Source: Dermatophagoides farinae
Taxonomy: Eukaryota > Arthropoda > Arachnida > Sarcoptiformes > Pyroglyphidae
NCBI RefSeq assembly: GCF_024713945.1
Contig: NC_134682.1
Coordinates: 4,751,001 to 4,815,000, forward strand
Reading direction: 5' to 3'
Length of the DNA: 64,000 bases
Positions 29,423 to 42,580 of the stretch are shown here, piece after piece. Made by a program: the position numbers and the translations under genes. Numbering within the stretch: position 1 is the first letter of the stretch; every line of letters begins with the position of its first letter. Below the pieces are notes generated by a model. It ran no database searches, had not been told where the DNA came from, and worked only from the letters and a program-made list of their open reading frames with translations.

Positions 29423-30979
29423 TTACATGAATATTTTCTTATAAAACATAATAGTCATGACAAAATTCATTAAAAACAATTCTGTGTATTTATATTTTGT
29501 GATGAAAAACACCTGTCCACAACTGATACCGAATTGATTATTTGACATTGTCTGTGCAAATAGATTTGTTTTAATCACATTTCTTGGTAAAAGACAAATA
29601 TTCTTTCGTTGCTTTTGTTGTGTTCGGCCTATCCATTGCATTATTATACGGCTACCAAGCTGATTGAAATGTGGAAATTGAGCCACTCGTGAATACAATC
29701 CATTTGTATAGATGAATGGTGCCAGAAAAAATATGACAATTATTGTATTGTATACATTCATCTGGATTTGTTTGCTGTAAAACAATATGCAGAATATAAT
29801 TGCAGATTTCGATATGATTTCAATATCCAAGAAGATGCTACTAACAGTTTGATTAAATATGGCCACTTCATAATAAAGTTGAACATATTCTTTCGTGAAC
29901 ATTGGCCAAAATAATCGATAATTGATCGATGAGGATTTACCACAACAAGATTGTCGTAATTGCGTAATCATTCTTTTCATTCGCAATTTTAATAATTCAA
30001 TAAAATATAATAAATACCGCATTACACCGAATAATTGACCAACTAAATAGTGCATACGATGTAATGAATTCGTGATTAGTATGATGAAAATGATCATAAC
30101 AAACATTGATATTTCATCATTTTGATAGAATGAATGTAAACGATAAATGATTATTAGATAAAATTCGACCAAGACAATGAAAATGACAACATTCAATACA
30201 TTTGATACTAGATTGCCAATTTGAACAAAACGTGTCAAATAACCACGATATTCTGGTTCCAATTCATCATCATTAAAACGGCTATATTTCATTATCAATT
30301 CGTTAACTTTAAATTTATATGTTAAAATTTCGCGAAATAAATCAAACCATAAATATTCAAGCACCGTAAATGCGAATAACAAGTGTGAAAAAACAAGATC
30401 TGATCTTTGTAAATGGAATTCTGATTCAAAATTTTGCAATACTTTCAATTCAATTCTGGTTGGATAGATGACAAAATGAGAAATGCACACGATATTCAAC
30501 CAAAAACTCAATGTTAACCATATTGAACGACGAAATGTCTGATATGTCCATTTAATTCTGCGATTTTGATAATCATCTATTGAATATTCCAAACGAAATA
30601 TGTAATATTTCAGATATTTGAAAAATTCATCCATTATATGGCCAATTTTTACAAATTTTTTCAACGATAATGATGATGATGGAAAAATTGTTTGTACACG
30701 TTGTATAATGATTCTCATTATAGAAGCCATGATATTGATAATCATTGGATATGTTGATTTATTTGTTTGGTTATTTACATGAGAAGAAAAATGAACGTTG
30801 AATGTTTGGCAAATTTGTTTCATTTTTTCCACACAATTCAATGGTGATGGTGGTAGTAGTTTTTTTTTTTGGTTGAATAGTTGTACTGTACTTGACTGTA
30901 TAACGACTGATGATGATGGTGACATTTGTCTTTCTTGCCAGAAAAAAAAATGAAAAAAAAATTGATTCATTTTTTCCAC
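29423..30979 (-). CDS. TM-8: multi-pass membrane protein, gustatory-receptor-like
   Basis: An open frame of 518 codons. The conserved family part begins near residue 105 (KIGHIMDEFFKYLKYYIFRLEYS), so the true start is probably Met84 (30,730) or Met88 (30,718), giving about 431-435 residues; the leader before it is Phe/Ser/Gln-rich and partly from homopolymers. Family marks are FRLEYSIDDYQNRRIKW, FGVMRYLLYFIELL, IFNQTVSSIFLDIEIISK, FYSKQIQMNVYN and CGQVFFITKYKYTELF with MNFVMTIMFYKK. It is clearly the sister of TM-1 (both have LEPEY and IGNLVSN/TGNFASN-type sequence in loop 2), although it sits 28 kb away next to a zinc-finger gene. Receptor role inferred. Confidence 0.75.
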   Translation of the reverse strand: MEKMNQFFFHFFFWQERQMSPSSSVVIQSSTVQLFNQKKKLLPPSPLNCVEKMKQICQTFNVHFSSHVNNQTNKSTYPMIINIMASIMRIIIQRVQTIFPSSSLSLKKFVKIGHIMDEFFKYLKYYIFRLEYSIDDYQNRRIKWTYQTFRRSIWLTLSFWLNIVCISHFVIYPTRIELKVLQNFESEFHLQRSDLVFSHLLFAFTVLEYLWFDLFREILTYKFKVNELIMKYSRFNDDELEPEYRGYLTRFVQIGNLVSNVLNVVIFIVLVEFYLIIIYRLHSFYQNDEISMFVMIIFIILITNSLHRMHYLVGQLFGVMRYLLYFIELLKLRMKRMITQLRQSCCGKSSSINYRLFWPMFTKEYVQLYYEVAIFNQTVSSIFLDIEIISKSAIIFCILFYSKQIQMNVYNTIIVIFFLAPFIYTNGLYSRVAQFPHFNQLGSRIIMQWIGRTQQKQRKNICLLPRNVIKTNLFAQTMSNNQFGISCGQVFFITKYKYTELFLMNFVMTIMFYKKIFM

Positions 30980-31886
30980 TTATTCATTTCACCGTTTACA
31001 ATCGATTGACAGAAAATATCATTTTGTTACATTCATAATTTCATAATAATTATAATTATGGTTGGTGAAAATGCTTAAAAGATAATAAGAAATTGATGCT
31101 GGAAATTATTCTTTGAAGTCATTCCATTTCCAAAGAAATCACCGGAAACAGTAAATGAAATTGTTTATTTTTTATTGTCTTGATTTAAATTTTAAAATTT
31201 TCATTGGAATTTTTACATGAAACATTCAATTCAAAAATAAACTAGAAAATATAATGTATGTGTGTGTGTGTGTGTTGATTTTTATACGTGATTTTGAGAA
31301 AATTTAACCAGATTATCATTTTTTTCATTAAAATTTTGAAAACTTTATTAATAAATAAATAATGGACATTTTTATTGTCACCACAAACAACTAGTAGTCA
31401 GCCAAATATTCCACACATTTTTTTACTATTAAGTTGGTTGACTTTAAATTTATAGGTTCTAAAATGTTCTGTCGAAAATTATCGATTTGTGACCATTATA
31501 GAAGAACCAAAAATGTCTCATTACATGAGAAACAAATTTGTTTTTTTTTTAATTTCTTCCATATCCTTGAAAAAAAATCATGCAAGAATTGTGAAGAGTG
31601 GTGTTGTGTTCATGAGCAGGTGTATGCACATTGTATTAAAAAAAAAATCGAACAAAAATAGCGATTTTATTTTTTCCATTTATCGAGTTAGTTTCATAAT
31701 GTTGTTGCTGTTGTTCAAGACCAAATTTCATTTTTTTTTTCAATTTAAAATCCACAACTGTTTAACGATTTTTTTTAGTTTGAAAATGCAAAAATGTAAA
31801 AAAAAAATAAAGACCATGACCATTATTATTATGCAAAATTTTTCAAAATTTAAATTGAAAATTTTTTTCCCCACAATAGATAACCT

Positions 31887-31896
31887 AGCGCCATCT
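31887..31896 (-). promoter_or_regulatory. AGATGGCGCT motif (CTCF-like), copy 3
   Basis: Minus-strand AGATGGCGCT, the copy closest to the Drosophila CTCF core, in the gap between TM-8 and the reductase gene. Confidence 0.4.
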
Positions 31897-33374
31897 ATCG
31901 TGTTTGTAGATAGTTAATTTTCAAAATTTCAACTTTTTTTTGGACTGAATACAATAGAATCGGTGATTATTTTTCTGAATGATAGAATCATTTTTGGATA
32001 AATAAATTATCACTTTTTCATGGAATTTTCTTTCGTTCATTTACACCATTATTTGAATTGAATGTAGGGCCGGGGGCCATCACAATCGATATACAATGCG
32101 CGTATGATGATCAATAAATATTGCCAATAGAATGACAATGAAAAACAACAAACAAACGACAACGATAACGAAATGATTCCAGAACAAAAAAAAAATTAAT
32201 GTTTTTGGAAATTGGAAAATTATAATGTACAACAACAAAACGAAGCAGAAAATCAAATTATTTTGGCTTATTTGATTGACCATCATCATTATCATCATCA
32301 TCATCATCATCATCATCGATATCGATGTTTACTGCCAACTAACTAATACAGAGACAAACGATAATAATAATAATAACCCCGAATAAGGAATTTATCATCA
32401 TCATCATCATATGTGGGAATCGATTAGTCGATGATGTATGATGGTCATCGAAGCATTTTTTTTTCTCTGTGTTGTTGAATGAATTAAAACTTGAAATTCA
32501 TCAACTACAAATGTTGCAAAATTCACACACATACACACACGCACACTGGAATAGAGAGATAGAGAAAAAAAAATTACAGCTGCAAGCATTGATCCATTGA
32601 ACAACGAATGAAAAAAAAATTGATCCAAAAGAAAAATGAAGCAAGGCAAAGAAAAAAAGTTTTTTTTTCAAGATCGTTATCATCATCATCATCATCATCC
32701 GTAATAATTTTTAATGCAAAACAAAAAAAAATATTGCTATTTTGGAACAAAACACAGAAAAAAAAGTGTAATGTTTATGGCAGTAGTAGCCTAAAAAATG
32801 AAAATGTTATGTTTTGTTCATTTGTTCGTTTTATTTTGAAATGAAACACCGACACGATCATGATGATGATGATGATGGCTGGCCATTATCAACACAGTGT
32901 AAATACAAAATAAAAGATGATCAAAATCTTGATATTTTCGTATTACACACACGATAATCCATAATTTCGTCAGCCATAATATTATGTGCTGTATTTGTTC
33001 TTTTTCTTTGGAAATTAATATGGATTTTTTCTGTTGCTATTTTTTTCAAACAACAAAACAAAAAGAAAATTACGCTATTAATTTCTGAAATGTGTAGAAA
33101 TGAAAAAAATTTTTGCTTATTTCGTTTGTGTTGACTCATGATCATAAAAATTGTTGATATGATAAAGGTTGTCAAGGGAGAATGGTCAAATTTTTTTCGA
33201 CATTGTACACAGAGGGTAACACATGTGACACAGGCGCACAAATCAAGTATACATGCATGTCCAGGTTCACGTTTCGATTTGATAATAACTAATCCAAACA
33301 CAACGAGTGAAGAAGAAAAAAGGAAAGCTAACAATCTGGCCTGATAATTTTCGATCTGAACGTTTCTTTTTTTG

Positions 33375-33384
33375 TATATATAAA
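33375..33384 (+). promoter_or_regulatory. TATA box of the fatty acyl-CoA reductase gene
   Basis: TATATATAAA, 83 bp before the start codon. Confidence 0.65.
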
Positions 33385-33466
33385 TCGATCACACACAAAA
33401 CATGACCATCACACACATGTGGCATTTTTTCTGGTCGTCATCTTGTCAAATCCCAACTAGAAAATC

Positions 33467-35267
33467 ATGTTTCGTTATGAAACTTTAATCGAAACGGTGG
33501 ACGCACCTCAACGTTGCAGTAATAATCAAACAGAATTGAATCCAACCTATTTACAGGAATTATTATCATCGCAACAGCAACGACCAAACAATCGACAACA
33601 ACCGACTTCTGACTACCTGAATGTACTGCAATTTTATCAGGATAAAACCATATTGATAACTGGTGCCACCGGATTTATTGGCAAAGTTTTACTGGAGAAA
33701 CTGTTGCGTGTTGGCGTCATCCGTCGGATTTACATTTTATTACGTTCAAAACATTCGAAAACACCACATGAACGACTGGAGGAATTACTGAGTAAATCAC
33801 AATGTTTTCAATTTCACCGCCAACGGTTGGATTTCGCCAAAGTATTTGCAATCGAAGGTGATATTACGAGAAAAGATTTGGGGTTATCAGCTCAAGATCA
33901 ACGTCGATTAACCCAAGAAGTAAATGTTGTGTTTCATTCAGCTGCATCCGTACAATTCAAAGGAAATCTGCGGATATTTATCGAACAAAATGTTCTCGGC
34001 ACTGATTACACGATGAATTTATGCACAAAAATGATTGGCTTGAAGGTAATTCTCCGATTGTCCTAGTTCGTGTTTGATGATCATAATTTTCTTCATTTTC
34101 ATTAGGCTGTCGTGTATGTGTCCACCGCATATGCAAATTGCAATTTATCCACCGTTGAGGAGAAAGTTTATCCACTCAATTTCACCATACCATATGCATA
34201 TGTAAATGATGAAAGTATCGATCAATTCATCAGTGATATTCTGTGGAAATATGGCAACACATGGCCCAAACGCGGACATCAAGCACTGTGGGGCCGTCCA
34301 AATTGTTATACACTTTCCAAAGCATTAGCTGAATTGTTAATGGTGAAAAAATACTCGAATCTTTTGCCGTATGTTATTTGTCGTCCATCGATTGTGACAC
34401 ATTCAGCTGCCGAACCAACGCCAGGTTGGTGTGATACAAAAAATGGTGTCTCTGGTGCCATGATTCTTGGTGGTCTTGGTATTGCACGCACAATGATCTG
34501 TGAGTTTTTTTGAGTTTCTGGATTGAGTTCCATTTATTTATTCGATTTCTCCATCTTCATTAGTGAATGGCAAATGTAATGCTGATGTAATACCTGTTGA
34601 TCATGTCGTCAATTCATTGATAGTTGTGGCTGCACATACAGCCATCGTACCTGTTGAACAACGGAAACAAGTTGTTCATCTCACATCTGGACAACGTAAT
34701 CCAATCACATGGGGTGAATTACTGGATCGTTCACGTGAATGTGTGGCTACCAAGCCGTTCATGAAACAAATTCGTCCATTGGCACAAAAACCAGAAACAA
34801 TCGACACAATGTACGGCCGATTATCGCATCAAATGACGAAAATCTTTTCACATTATGGTTTCGCACTGTTGGCCGATGGTTTAATAATTCTGACCGGTAA
34901 TAAACCATTCCTGATGAATATAACGAAACGCATGCATCTAGGATTCGACACGTTGGAACCATTCACGAATAACGAATGGCAATTTCGACATGAGAATTAC
35001 CAAGACATCTACTATCAATTATCACCGCATGAACAAGAAATATTCCAATCTGATGTTGGTTCATTGGATTGGATGAAATATGTGGATAATGCTACGCTTG
35101 GCACCCGTCGCTATCTGCTGAATGACGATGATTCCACCATTGATCGGGCTATCAAACGACAAAAATTCATAAATTGGGCACATGGTTCGGCCGAAGCATT
35201 GGCCTATCTTGGCATTTTCGGCATAATATGGTGCAATATATTCGCCCAGCATATTCATCAATTGTAA
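33467..35267 (+). CDS. fatty acyl-CoA reductase (alcohol-forming)
   Basis: Three exons, 33,467-34,045, 34,106-34,499 and 34,564-35,267, with GTAATT and GTGAGT donors, give 558 residues, about the usual family length of 500-550. The NAD(P)H-binding motif TGATGFIG is at 65-72 and the catalytic Tyr-Lys pair at YTLSK (261-265), in a Rossmann-type NAD-binding-4 domain. The C-terminal sterile domain follows, with KPFLMNITKRMHLG and FDTLEPFTNNEW typical of FARs, and a final hydrophobic segment (about 533-552) that may anchor it in a membrane. The enzyme reduces fatty acyl-CoA to primary alcohol with NADPH, the entry to waxes and ether lipids. Nearby cuticle-type genes fit a surface-lipid role, but that link is inferred. 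Chain-length preference cannot be read. Confidence 0.95.
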
Positions 35268-35963
35268 TTTGAGCTTTTTTTGATCTAAATAATTTTGTAA
35301 TTAATTTTTGTTAATAAAAAAAACATTTTAATGCATCGAATTACAATGAACGAACAAAAAAAACTTGATTTTTATCGATAAAATATTCGTTGTGTTCCTC
35401 ATGCAGTAAAAATGGATCAACCTTGAAATCGATTGATATCTAAATGATCCATTCAATTGAGACGCAAAATGATAAATCTTTGAATCATGAATCAATTTTC
35501 ATATTTTACTAGACATGTCTACTCATACACACACAAACGAAATGAGATGAAATGATAGATCGAATCGATGAGATTAATCAATTGATCAATGATTAATTTA
35601 ATGATTTCTTTATTTATAAAAAATAATTATTTATTCATTTATTTATATACTGAGAATGTGAGATAGAGAAAAGGGATGTATGTGTGTGTGTGTGTGTGTT
35701 TGCGTGTGGCAGTGATGGAAAAAACAAGATAATGATGATCAAGATAATGGATTTTTTTTTATCATTGATACATTATCGAGAGTCAGCAAGAAAAAAAATA
35801 TTCGATTCACACACATGAATCACAATGGACCGTAGTAGTTATATTTGGCACCCGGAATATATTGATTGATTGTAGATAATATAGGAGGGAAATTGATTGT
35901 GATGAAAAATTGGTGATGGACATTTATTTACTGGGGAATATTCATTTGATTTGGGATTTTTTT
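35268..35963. other. gene-free stretch, reductase to CL-3
   Basis: 3' flank of the reductase gene and of CL-3 (converging). A (GT)n tract at 35,680-35,700. No coding sequence seen. Confidence 0.5.
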
Positions 35964-37192
35964 TTAATATTTGCCATACAATTTACCGGCTCCCAAACCC
36001 AAACCATAAGCACCAGCATTATATCCGTAACCGGCGAAACCAGCACGGCCGAAACCAGCACCAGCTAAACCGGTGCCCAAGATAGCGCCACCGCCTAAAA
36101 CACCACCAGTAGCGATAGCTGGACCAGCAGCAATAGCACCAACACCAACTGGACCGGATACAGCAGCAACTGGAGCAGCTACAGCGGCAACTGGACCAGC
36201 GGCAACAGCACCAACACCAACTGGAGCAGCAACGGTAGCGATAGCATTACCTGCTGGAGCACCACCAGCGTTACGGGCAACAAGAGTTTCAATACTTTCT
36301 TGGACTGGTTGAACAGTTTGGGTGATTCGTCGGAATGGTGAGATGACTTCTCGGACTTCTTGGATAACTGGTTTGTTGACAGTGTGTCGCAAGACATGTG
36401 GTTCGTCTTGGCTAGCGGTTTCTTGGAACTATATAAATAGATTGCGTGATTAAATAAGAATCGGTCAATTTTCCTGGGTGGAATATACTTACGGAACCAG
36501 CTTGACCTTCGTGCATTTGTTGAACATTAAGAGCTGATGATCGTGATCGGAACATCATGTTGACTGGGACGGTGTTGGCACCGATATCAATATTAATTGG
36601 AGCGACTGGACCGGATGATGGAACATCGTAAACTTGAACGGATTGTCGGCTTTGTACAGCAGCTTGAATTGGACCACCAACAGCAGCTAAACCGAGACCA
36701 CCGCCGATCAAAGCACCACCGCCTACCAAAGCACCACCCCCTACCAAAGCGCCACCACCGAGTAAAGCACCATTACCAACCAATGCACCGCCACCAAGAC
36801 CACTTGCTAATCCATAGCCACCAGCTAATCCATAGCCACCACCTAATCCATAGCCACCAGCTAATCCATAGCCACCACCTAATCCATAGCCACCGGCTAA
36901 ACCATAGCCACCATATTTTGGAACGGCTTGAGCCAATGCACACAAACCAGCGACAACCAAAAGCTATTTGTTTCGGGTTTGATTAGGATAGGGATAGAAA
37001 AAAAGAAACGAAAAAAAAATCAAATTAAAAAAAATCACATTCCGTTTGTTGTCACTTGTCAGTTTTTTTAGGAGATTGAATGGGTACAACAACACAACAA
37101 AAGATAGATTAGGGTGATTGTTTGGTTGACGAAGAAAAAATGAATAGATAAATAAATCACCGCAACTGTGGAGAAAAACATACTTTGAACAT
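35964..37192 (-). CDS. CL-3: secreted Gly/Ala-rich cuticle-type protein
   Basis: Three coding exons on the minus strand: 37,192-37,184 (Met-Phe-Lys), 36,963-36,493 and 36,428-35,964, giving 314 residues. Signal peptide MFK plus LLVVAGLCALAQA. Then alternating GGYGLA and GGYGLG repeats (about residues 20-60) and a GGGALVG repeat block, the core (AVQSRQSVQVYDVP, IGANTVPVNMMFRSRSS, SQDEPHVLRHTVNKP, TVQPVQESIETLVAR) and an Ala/Val/Gly-rich tail ending in a Gly/Tyr-rich segment. The second intron (phase 0, between GS and FQE) matches CL-2 and CL-4. Repeat tracts make it prone to length variation. Structural role inferred from composition. Confidence 0.85.
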
Positions 37193-40100
37193 TTTTGTTT
37201 TGTGTTTAATGAAATTTGATTTCAAAAAAATAAAAATAAAAGTTGACTAAAGCTGCTGTTGCTGTTGGATGTTGTTTCCAAATTGTTTGATGATCTGATT
37301 CATTGAATTGTGAGTCATATTTATAGTGGAACTGTAAACACACGAAAACAATCAAAATGAAATGAAATGAAAAAAAAAAAAAATTTTTCCAACATGAATT
37401 ATTATGAATTGGAAATGTAACGAAAACTAGAGGAATTGGATTGAATTGAAAAGTGAATAGAATTGACCACCACCACCACTATTCACCACAATCCTATGGC
37501 CATCGTAACAAAAAAAAAAGAAAAAAAATTCATTTCTTCATCGACAGAACTGAGACAAAGAGTTTCATTACATTATTAGACATGAACAAAGCAGCAATAG
37601 AAATTTGTAATTTTCACATTTTCTCCTTCTCATTTTATTTTTATATCTATTATATTTGTATATATATTGGTCGATATTTAGTTTTTGCTCACTTTTTTTT
37701 GAACACGTGCTTGAAAAACACGCACTATTTTTTTTTTTTTTTTGTCACGCTGATCACTTTTTGTTTTGTTTTCTTCCGAAATTTTTTTAGCTAAATTTCT
37801 CTTTTTTACTCTTATGAAAAAAAAAATCACACCACCACCACCACCACACACACAGACAGACAATTGGTCATTTTTTCTATACAAATCATCATTGATTACC
37901 AATTTTAGGAATTAATTGATAATAATAATTTTCATTCAATCGATAATGAAACTTTGTACAGAACAGAACAGAAAAAAAATAACTCAGTATTATAATAGAC
38001 AATTGCGTGGTTATTAAATGAATGGAATGTGGATCGTCAGATTGAATGGTATATATAATTAATATTCATCACATTAATGATAATTGTGATTGAAATGAAG
38101 AAGAAAAAAAAATGTTTAAATCTAAATCTATTTCTTCATCCATTATTGATCTTTTTTTTTCTTGTTTTGAATGTCAAATTTTTTTCAAACATTTTCAGTA
38201 GTAGTAGTAGCAGCAGTAGCAGCAGCAGGGAATAATTTTGAATAAAAAAAATATTCATGGAACACCTACCGGTCATAGTGTTTCATCATCATCGTGGATT
38301 CATTGACGTTGGATTGCATGTGCATTCCAGATATGTTTTTTTTTTTTTGATTGCTCCAATTTTTTTTCACACATTCATGAAGATATTGGCTTGAAATTGA
38401 TCATTGTCATATATCAATGTTGATGTTTATGAGTGGAAAAATTTTTCATTTTTTTTTCTCATATCTCCCACGCATTTATTTTTGATGATTAATTGTCATT
38501 TTTATTTTCTGGTGGCCAACCAATTTACAGGAAAAAAAATTGACTGAAAACAAAATGGCCATAGTTTAACCTTGAATAATCATGTTGACCGATGATGATG
38601 ATGATGATTTTTGTTTTGTTTTTGGATACAAATTATCTATTCTAGCCATATAGTGGTCTATTTGTTTTTGTTTAAAAAAAAAATTTTTTTCCAATCAATC
38701 AATCAAAGGAACAAAAATCAAAAAACGAAACGAAATCGTTTCCATTGATGATCATGATCATGATGGCAAAGTTAATCAAATCAAAAACAATTAAATTAGA
38801 TGAATCAAAAAAAATTCAAATCTAAATCAAGAAAAAAAAATGAATGATTGAATCATTCATTTCACAGCCATCGTCAATGATTAAAAAGAAAAAAAATCAA
38901 AAAAACCCAGAAGCAAAAATCTGATCATCATCCATCACCATCATCATCATCATACTCAACACATTTAGAAATGCGTCAGAAATAAAGTCAATTATCATTC
39001 ATTTCATTCAAAATGGCTACAGAGTGTTGAGATTGAGATTTTATTTTCAAGGATAAAACACCTTGTTTTTTTTCACTTTCTTGGATTAACGGATTTTTTT
39101 TTTACTTCATCGCCATTTTGTCGTTGTCGTTGTCGTTGGCCATATATCGATCAAATCGTTGTTGTTGTTGAATGTCCATCATCAGTTTTTTTTCTTTTTA
39201 TATGACTAGATTTTCTATTAGATTAGATTTGGCATTTCGAATAAATCTTTTCATTTATTGAAATTCAAAACATTCAATGATCCAAGGAATTTGTCAACGT
39301 TTCGCCATTTTAATTTTTCTTTTTCATTTTTGCCAACTTGATGAAATTGTGGTTAATTTATTGATCCAAATGAGTGGTTTGTATATTAATTGAACGCCCT
39401 ACGGTGATGGTAATGATAATGATTTGTTTTTTTCTCGTTTGAAAATTACCAAAAAAAAAAAAATTCTTGGAAAAATGGTTTTTTTTTGTTTCGTTTTTCT
39501 CACGCTCGAAAAAATCAATTTGTTCAAATGAATAAATTGAAATGAGCCCGTTGAAGAATTTGTCACCCATTTTCTTGCTGATGAATTTTTTTCTAGCCCA
39601 AAGGAAAAATTTGTTTGTTCATCAATCAATCAATTGAATATGTGTTACATGTTTATGTATATTTTTTTTTAAATAATGACTATGAATGTTCATCCAAAAT
39701 CTGCCACCCCTAAAAAAAAAATTTGTATCAAACATTGACGTAAAAAGAAACGTACATTCTACATTCAATTCAATTCATTCATATTTTGGAAAAAGATTGA
39801 AACGCCCAAGATAATCTCTCACCATCATACACACACACAATGCACATCATATTCCATCAAAACATTGGAAATTTTTGTTGTTTTTTTTTACTTTCGTTTC
39901 TGGAACATCACAGGCGGTATATTATATATATTATTATTATTAATGTTGAAAACAAAATTCGATTTGTTTGCTCTCTTGATGATGATGATGAATTTATTTA
40001 AGATTTTTTTTTTCGTCGTCGTTGTTGTTGTTTCATTCATCGTCAATCAATGGTTTTTTTAGCTAGTTAGTTAGTTAGTTACTTAGTTAGCCAAGTTATT

Positions 40101-41429
40101 GGATTGGATAAATTTTTTTTCATCATCATCATCAACATTCAGTTGGAAATTATAAAGTTTTTATCATCATCAACAGCAACAACATGGACAACATAAGCTT
40201 ATTTGGACATTGTATATATGGAACATTTTCGTTTGCTTTGTTCATTGTTTTTTTCATTTTTTCGTTTTCCAATTTGATATATTGAGTTTTTTTTTTTTGT
40301 TTCTATTATTCAGTTTGACTAACACAAATTTTTTTTTTTTTTTTTTTTTTTGATTTGAAAAATGGAATTATTTTCAGTATCAATTCGGCAGTTTTTATTT
40401 TTTCGCCTTGAATATCTTGACCATCTCTTGTTCTCAATGTCTGTCCGTGTGTGTGTGATATTTGAAAACGAAAAAAATTTTTTCGAGCTTCTTTTTTGTT
40501 CTGCTCAATAAAAAAAAATGAGAAATATATAGAGAGAGAGAGAGAAATCTAAATTTACCAATCAAGATTAATTTAGTCATTCTGCTGATGATGATGACGA
40601 TGGCGACGATGGTGGTGGTGGTCAATTGAATATCAACGGATAAAAAATTGAAATTGAAATGAAATAAAAAAAAGGATTAAATGTGTAAATGGACAGGCGT
40701 ATACAGTTTTTGTTTAAATTTATTTCAAAAAAAAAAACAAAAAAAAATGCGATCAAAATATATGTGTGTGTGCGGCCATCATCATTTATAATTTTTCTTA
40801 TAACACACATCACCATCGATGGTCAATTTTTGCAAGAAAAAGAAGAAGAAGAAAAAAAGGAAAAAAAAATTGGCCAATCATCATCATCATCATCATTTCT
40901 ATATCGACATTGAAATTTAATATGAAAACAGACAGACAGACAGACATACAGAAATTGTATGCAGATGTAATCATCATTGTTATTTAGCCCCGAAGAAGAT
41001 GAAATTTTTTTTTCCAGATCAATTTAATTTATTTCAGCAAACGAAAAGCAAAAATTCAGGAAATGAATGTTTTAAATTGTTTCATTTTTTGTTTTGTTTT
41101 GTTTTGTTTAATCAACTTTATTATTGAATTCAAAAAAAAAAAAAATAAAATACAAAAATGCGTGGAAATTGAAAAATGAAAAAAAAAATCAAAATTAATT
41201 TCACTGCATTGTGTGGATAATTAGTGGCCAGTTTCAGTTTCAATTGTCGATTAATGGTTATTTTTAATTGATTAATCAATTTGTTGGTCGATTGGTTGAC
41301 ATTGAAAACTGGTTGCAATCATAATAATCATTTGAACACAATGGATAAATTATTACTTTTTTTTTTTACTTGAGTGAATGAATAAATTATCTGGAAAACG
41401 AACATCCATAATGATGATAATCACATTGA
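37193..41429. other. 4.2-kb gene-poor stretch, CL-3 to CL-4
   Basis: The CL-3 promoter lies at the left (TATA on the minus strand near 37,320). The rest is low-complexity DNA: (AGT/AGC)n at 38,202-38,228, (CAT)n tracts, T runs up to about 20 (40,329-40,351) and a (GA)n tract at 40,532-40,545. Open frames are homopolymer-driven. No gene seen. Confidence 0.5.
37318..37325 (-). promoter_or_regulatory. TATA box of CL-3
   Basis: TATAAATA on the minus strand, 126 bp before the CL-3 start codon. Confidence 0.55.
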
Positions 41430-42443
41430 TTAATATTTTCCATAACCACCAACACCACCAAGTGTGGCCAATTTACCATAACCACCACCATTAAAGCCAC
41501 CAAAACCACCGCCATTGAATCCGCCAAAACTACCGCCATTGAATCCGCCAAAACCACCATTAAATCCACCTAGACCAGCACCAGCACCACCACCAATAAA
41601 AGAGCCACCACCATGAGATTTTCGTGCAACCAAAGTTTGAATTTCTTCTTGAACTGGCTGAACTTCTTGTTGAATTCGTCGAAATGGTGTAATGATTTCC
41701 TGTACATGCTGAATAACCGGTTTTGTAACCGAATGTTTTAAGACATGTGGTTCATCTTGTGAATGTGATTCTTGGAACTATAGATATACCAACAATAATA
41801 TGAGCTTCAAATCGATTAATCAATCAATTTCAAATACATACCGAACCACCTTGATTTTCATGATGTTGTTTTACATTCAAATGTGATGATTGTGAATGGA
41901 AAATCATATTCACTGGAATGGCTTGGGCACCAATTTCAATGTTGACCGGATGAACATAACCATGTGATGGTACATCATAATATTGCACATTATGATGGGA
42001 TTTTACTGCCAGATTAACGGCATGACCACCGTAACTACCGTAACCACCACCACCATAAGCACTACCACCATAAGCACCACCACCATAAGCACCACCACCA
42101 TAAGCACCACCACCATAACCGCCACTCAAAGCATAACCACCGCCACCACCACCAAGAGCACCACCATAACTTTTAACACTTTGTGTTAAAGTGGCTAAAG
42201 CGGCAATAATCAAAATCTGAAATTATGAACAACAAAAAGAAAAAAAAATGGATTAAAATTTGAAAAATAAATATTTTCATTGGCAATCAACAGATGGCAA
42301 CAAAAGCACAAAAAACAATGTGATACAAAAAATAAGTGGCGACATCTTTCAGCGAAACGATGAAACTTGAAATTTTTAAATTATTTCGAAAATATTCAAA
42401 AAACCGAAAAATCTATCAGTTTTGAAACACATACTTTAAACAT
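41430..42443 (-). CDS. CL-4: secreted Gly-rich cuticle-type protein
   Basis: Three coding exons on the minus strand: 42,443-42,435 (Met-Phe-Lys, with TTT for Phe), 42,216-41,842 and 41,777-41,430, giving 243 residues. Signal peptide MFK plus ILIIAALATLTQSVKS. A GGAY repeat run follows, then the core (AVKSHHNVQYYDVP, IGAQAIPVNMIFHSQSS, SQDEPHVLKHSVTKP, EVQPVQEEIQTLVAR) and a GGFNG-repeat tail. Intron 2 is phase 0 at GGS/FQE as in CL-2 and CL-3, while the Gly/Tyr composition is nearer CL-1 and CL-5. A structural role in cuticle is inferred. Confidence 0.85.
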
Positions 42444-42568
42444 TTTGTTTCGGGATTTGTATATTGTTGATTTGTAAGTCGATGAAATGATTGATGATTT
42501 TTTTTTTTTTTGTAAGTCGAATTTTGATTCGATTGTTTGATATACAAATTTGAAACGCTAATCATCGA

Positions 42569-42580
42569 TTTATATATAAA
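42569..42580 (-). promoter_or_regulatory. TATA box of CL-4
   Basis: A nearly symmetric TTTATATATAAA, about 130 bp before the CL-4 start codon on the minus strand. Confidence 0.55.

Larger units (their letters stand above)
30980..33466. other. 2.5-kb gene-poor stretch, TM-8 to the reductase gene
   Basis: Low-complexity DNA with (GT)n (31,258-31,275), (CAT)n (32,282-32,316; 32,395-32,411; 32,680-32,700) and homopolymer runs. A CTCF-like motif lies at 31,887-31,896 and the reductase TATA box at 33,375. Open frames are repeat-driven; I see no gene. Confidence 0.5.

Noticed and set aside
31434-31917. Overlapping plus-strand open frames of 75 and 142 codons
   Set aside because: Lys/Phe/Ile-rich with many homopolymers and no family resemblance; no promoter or splice signal stands out.
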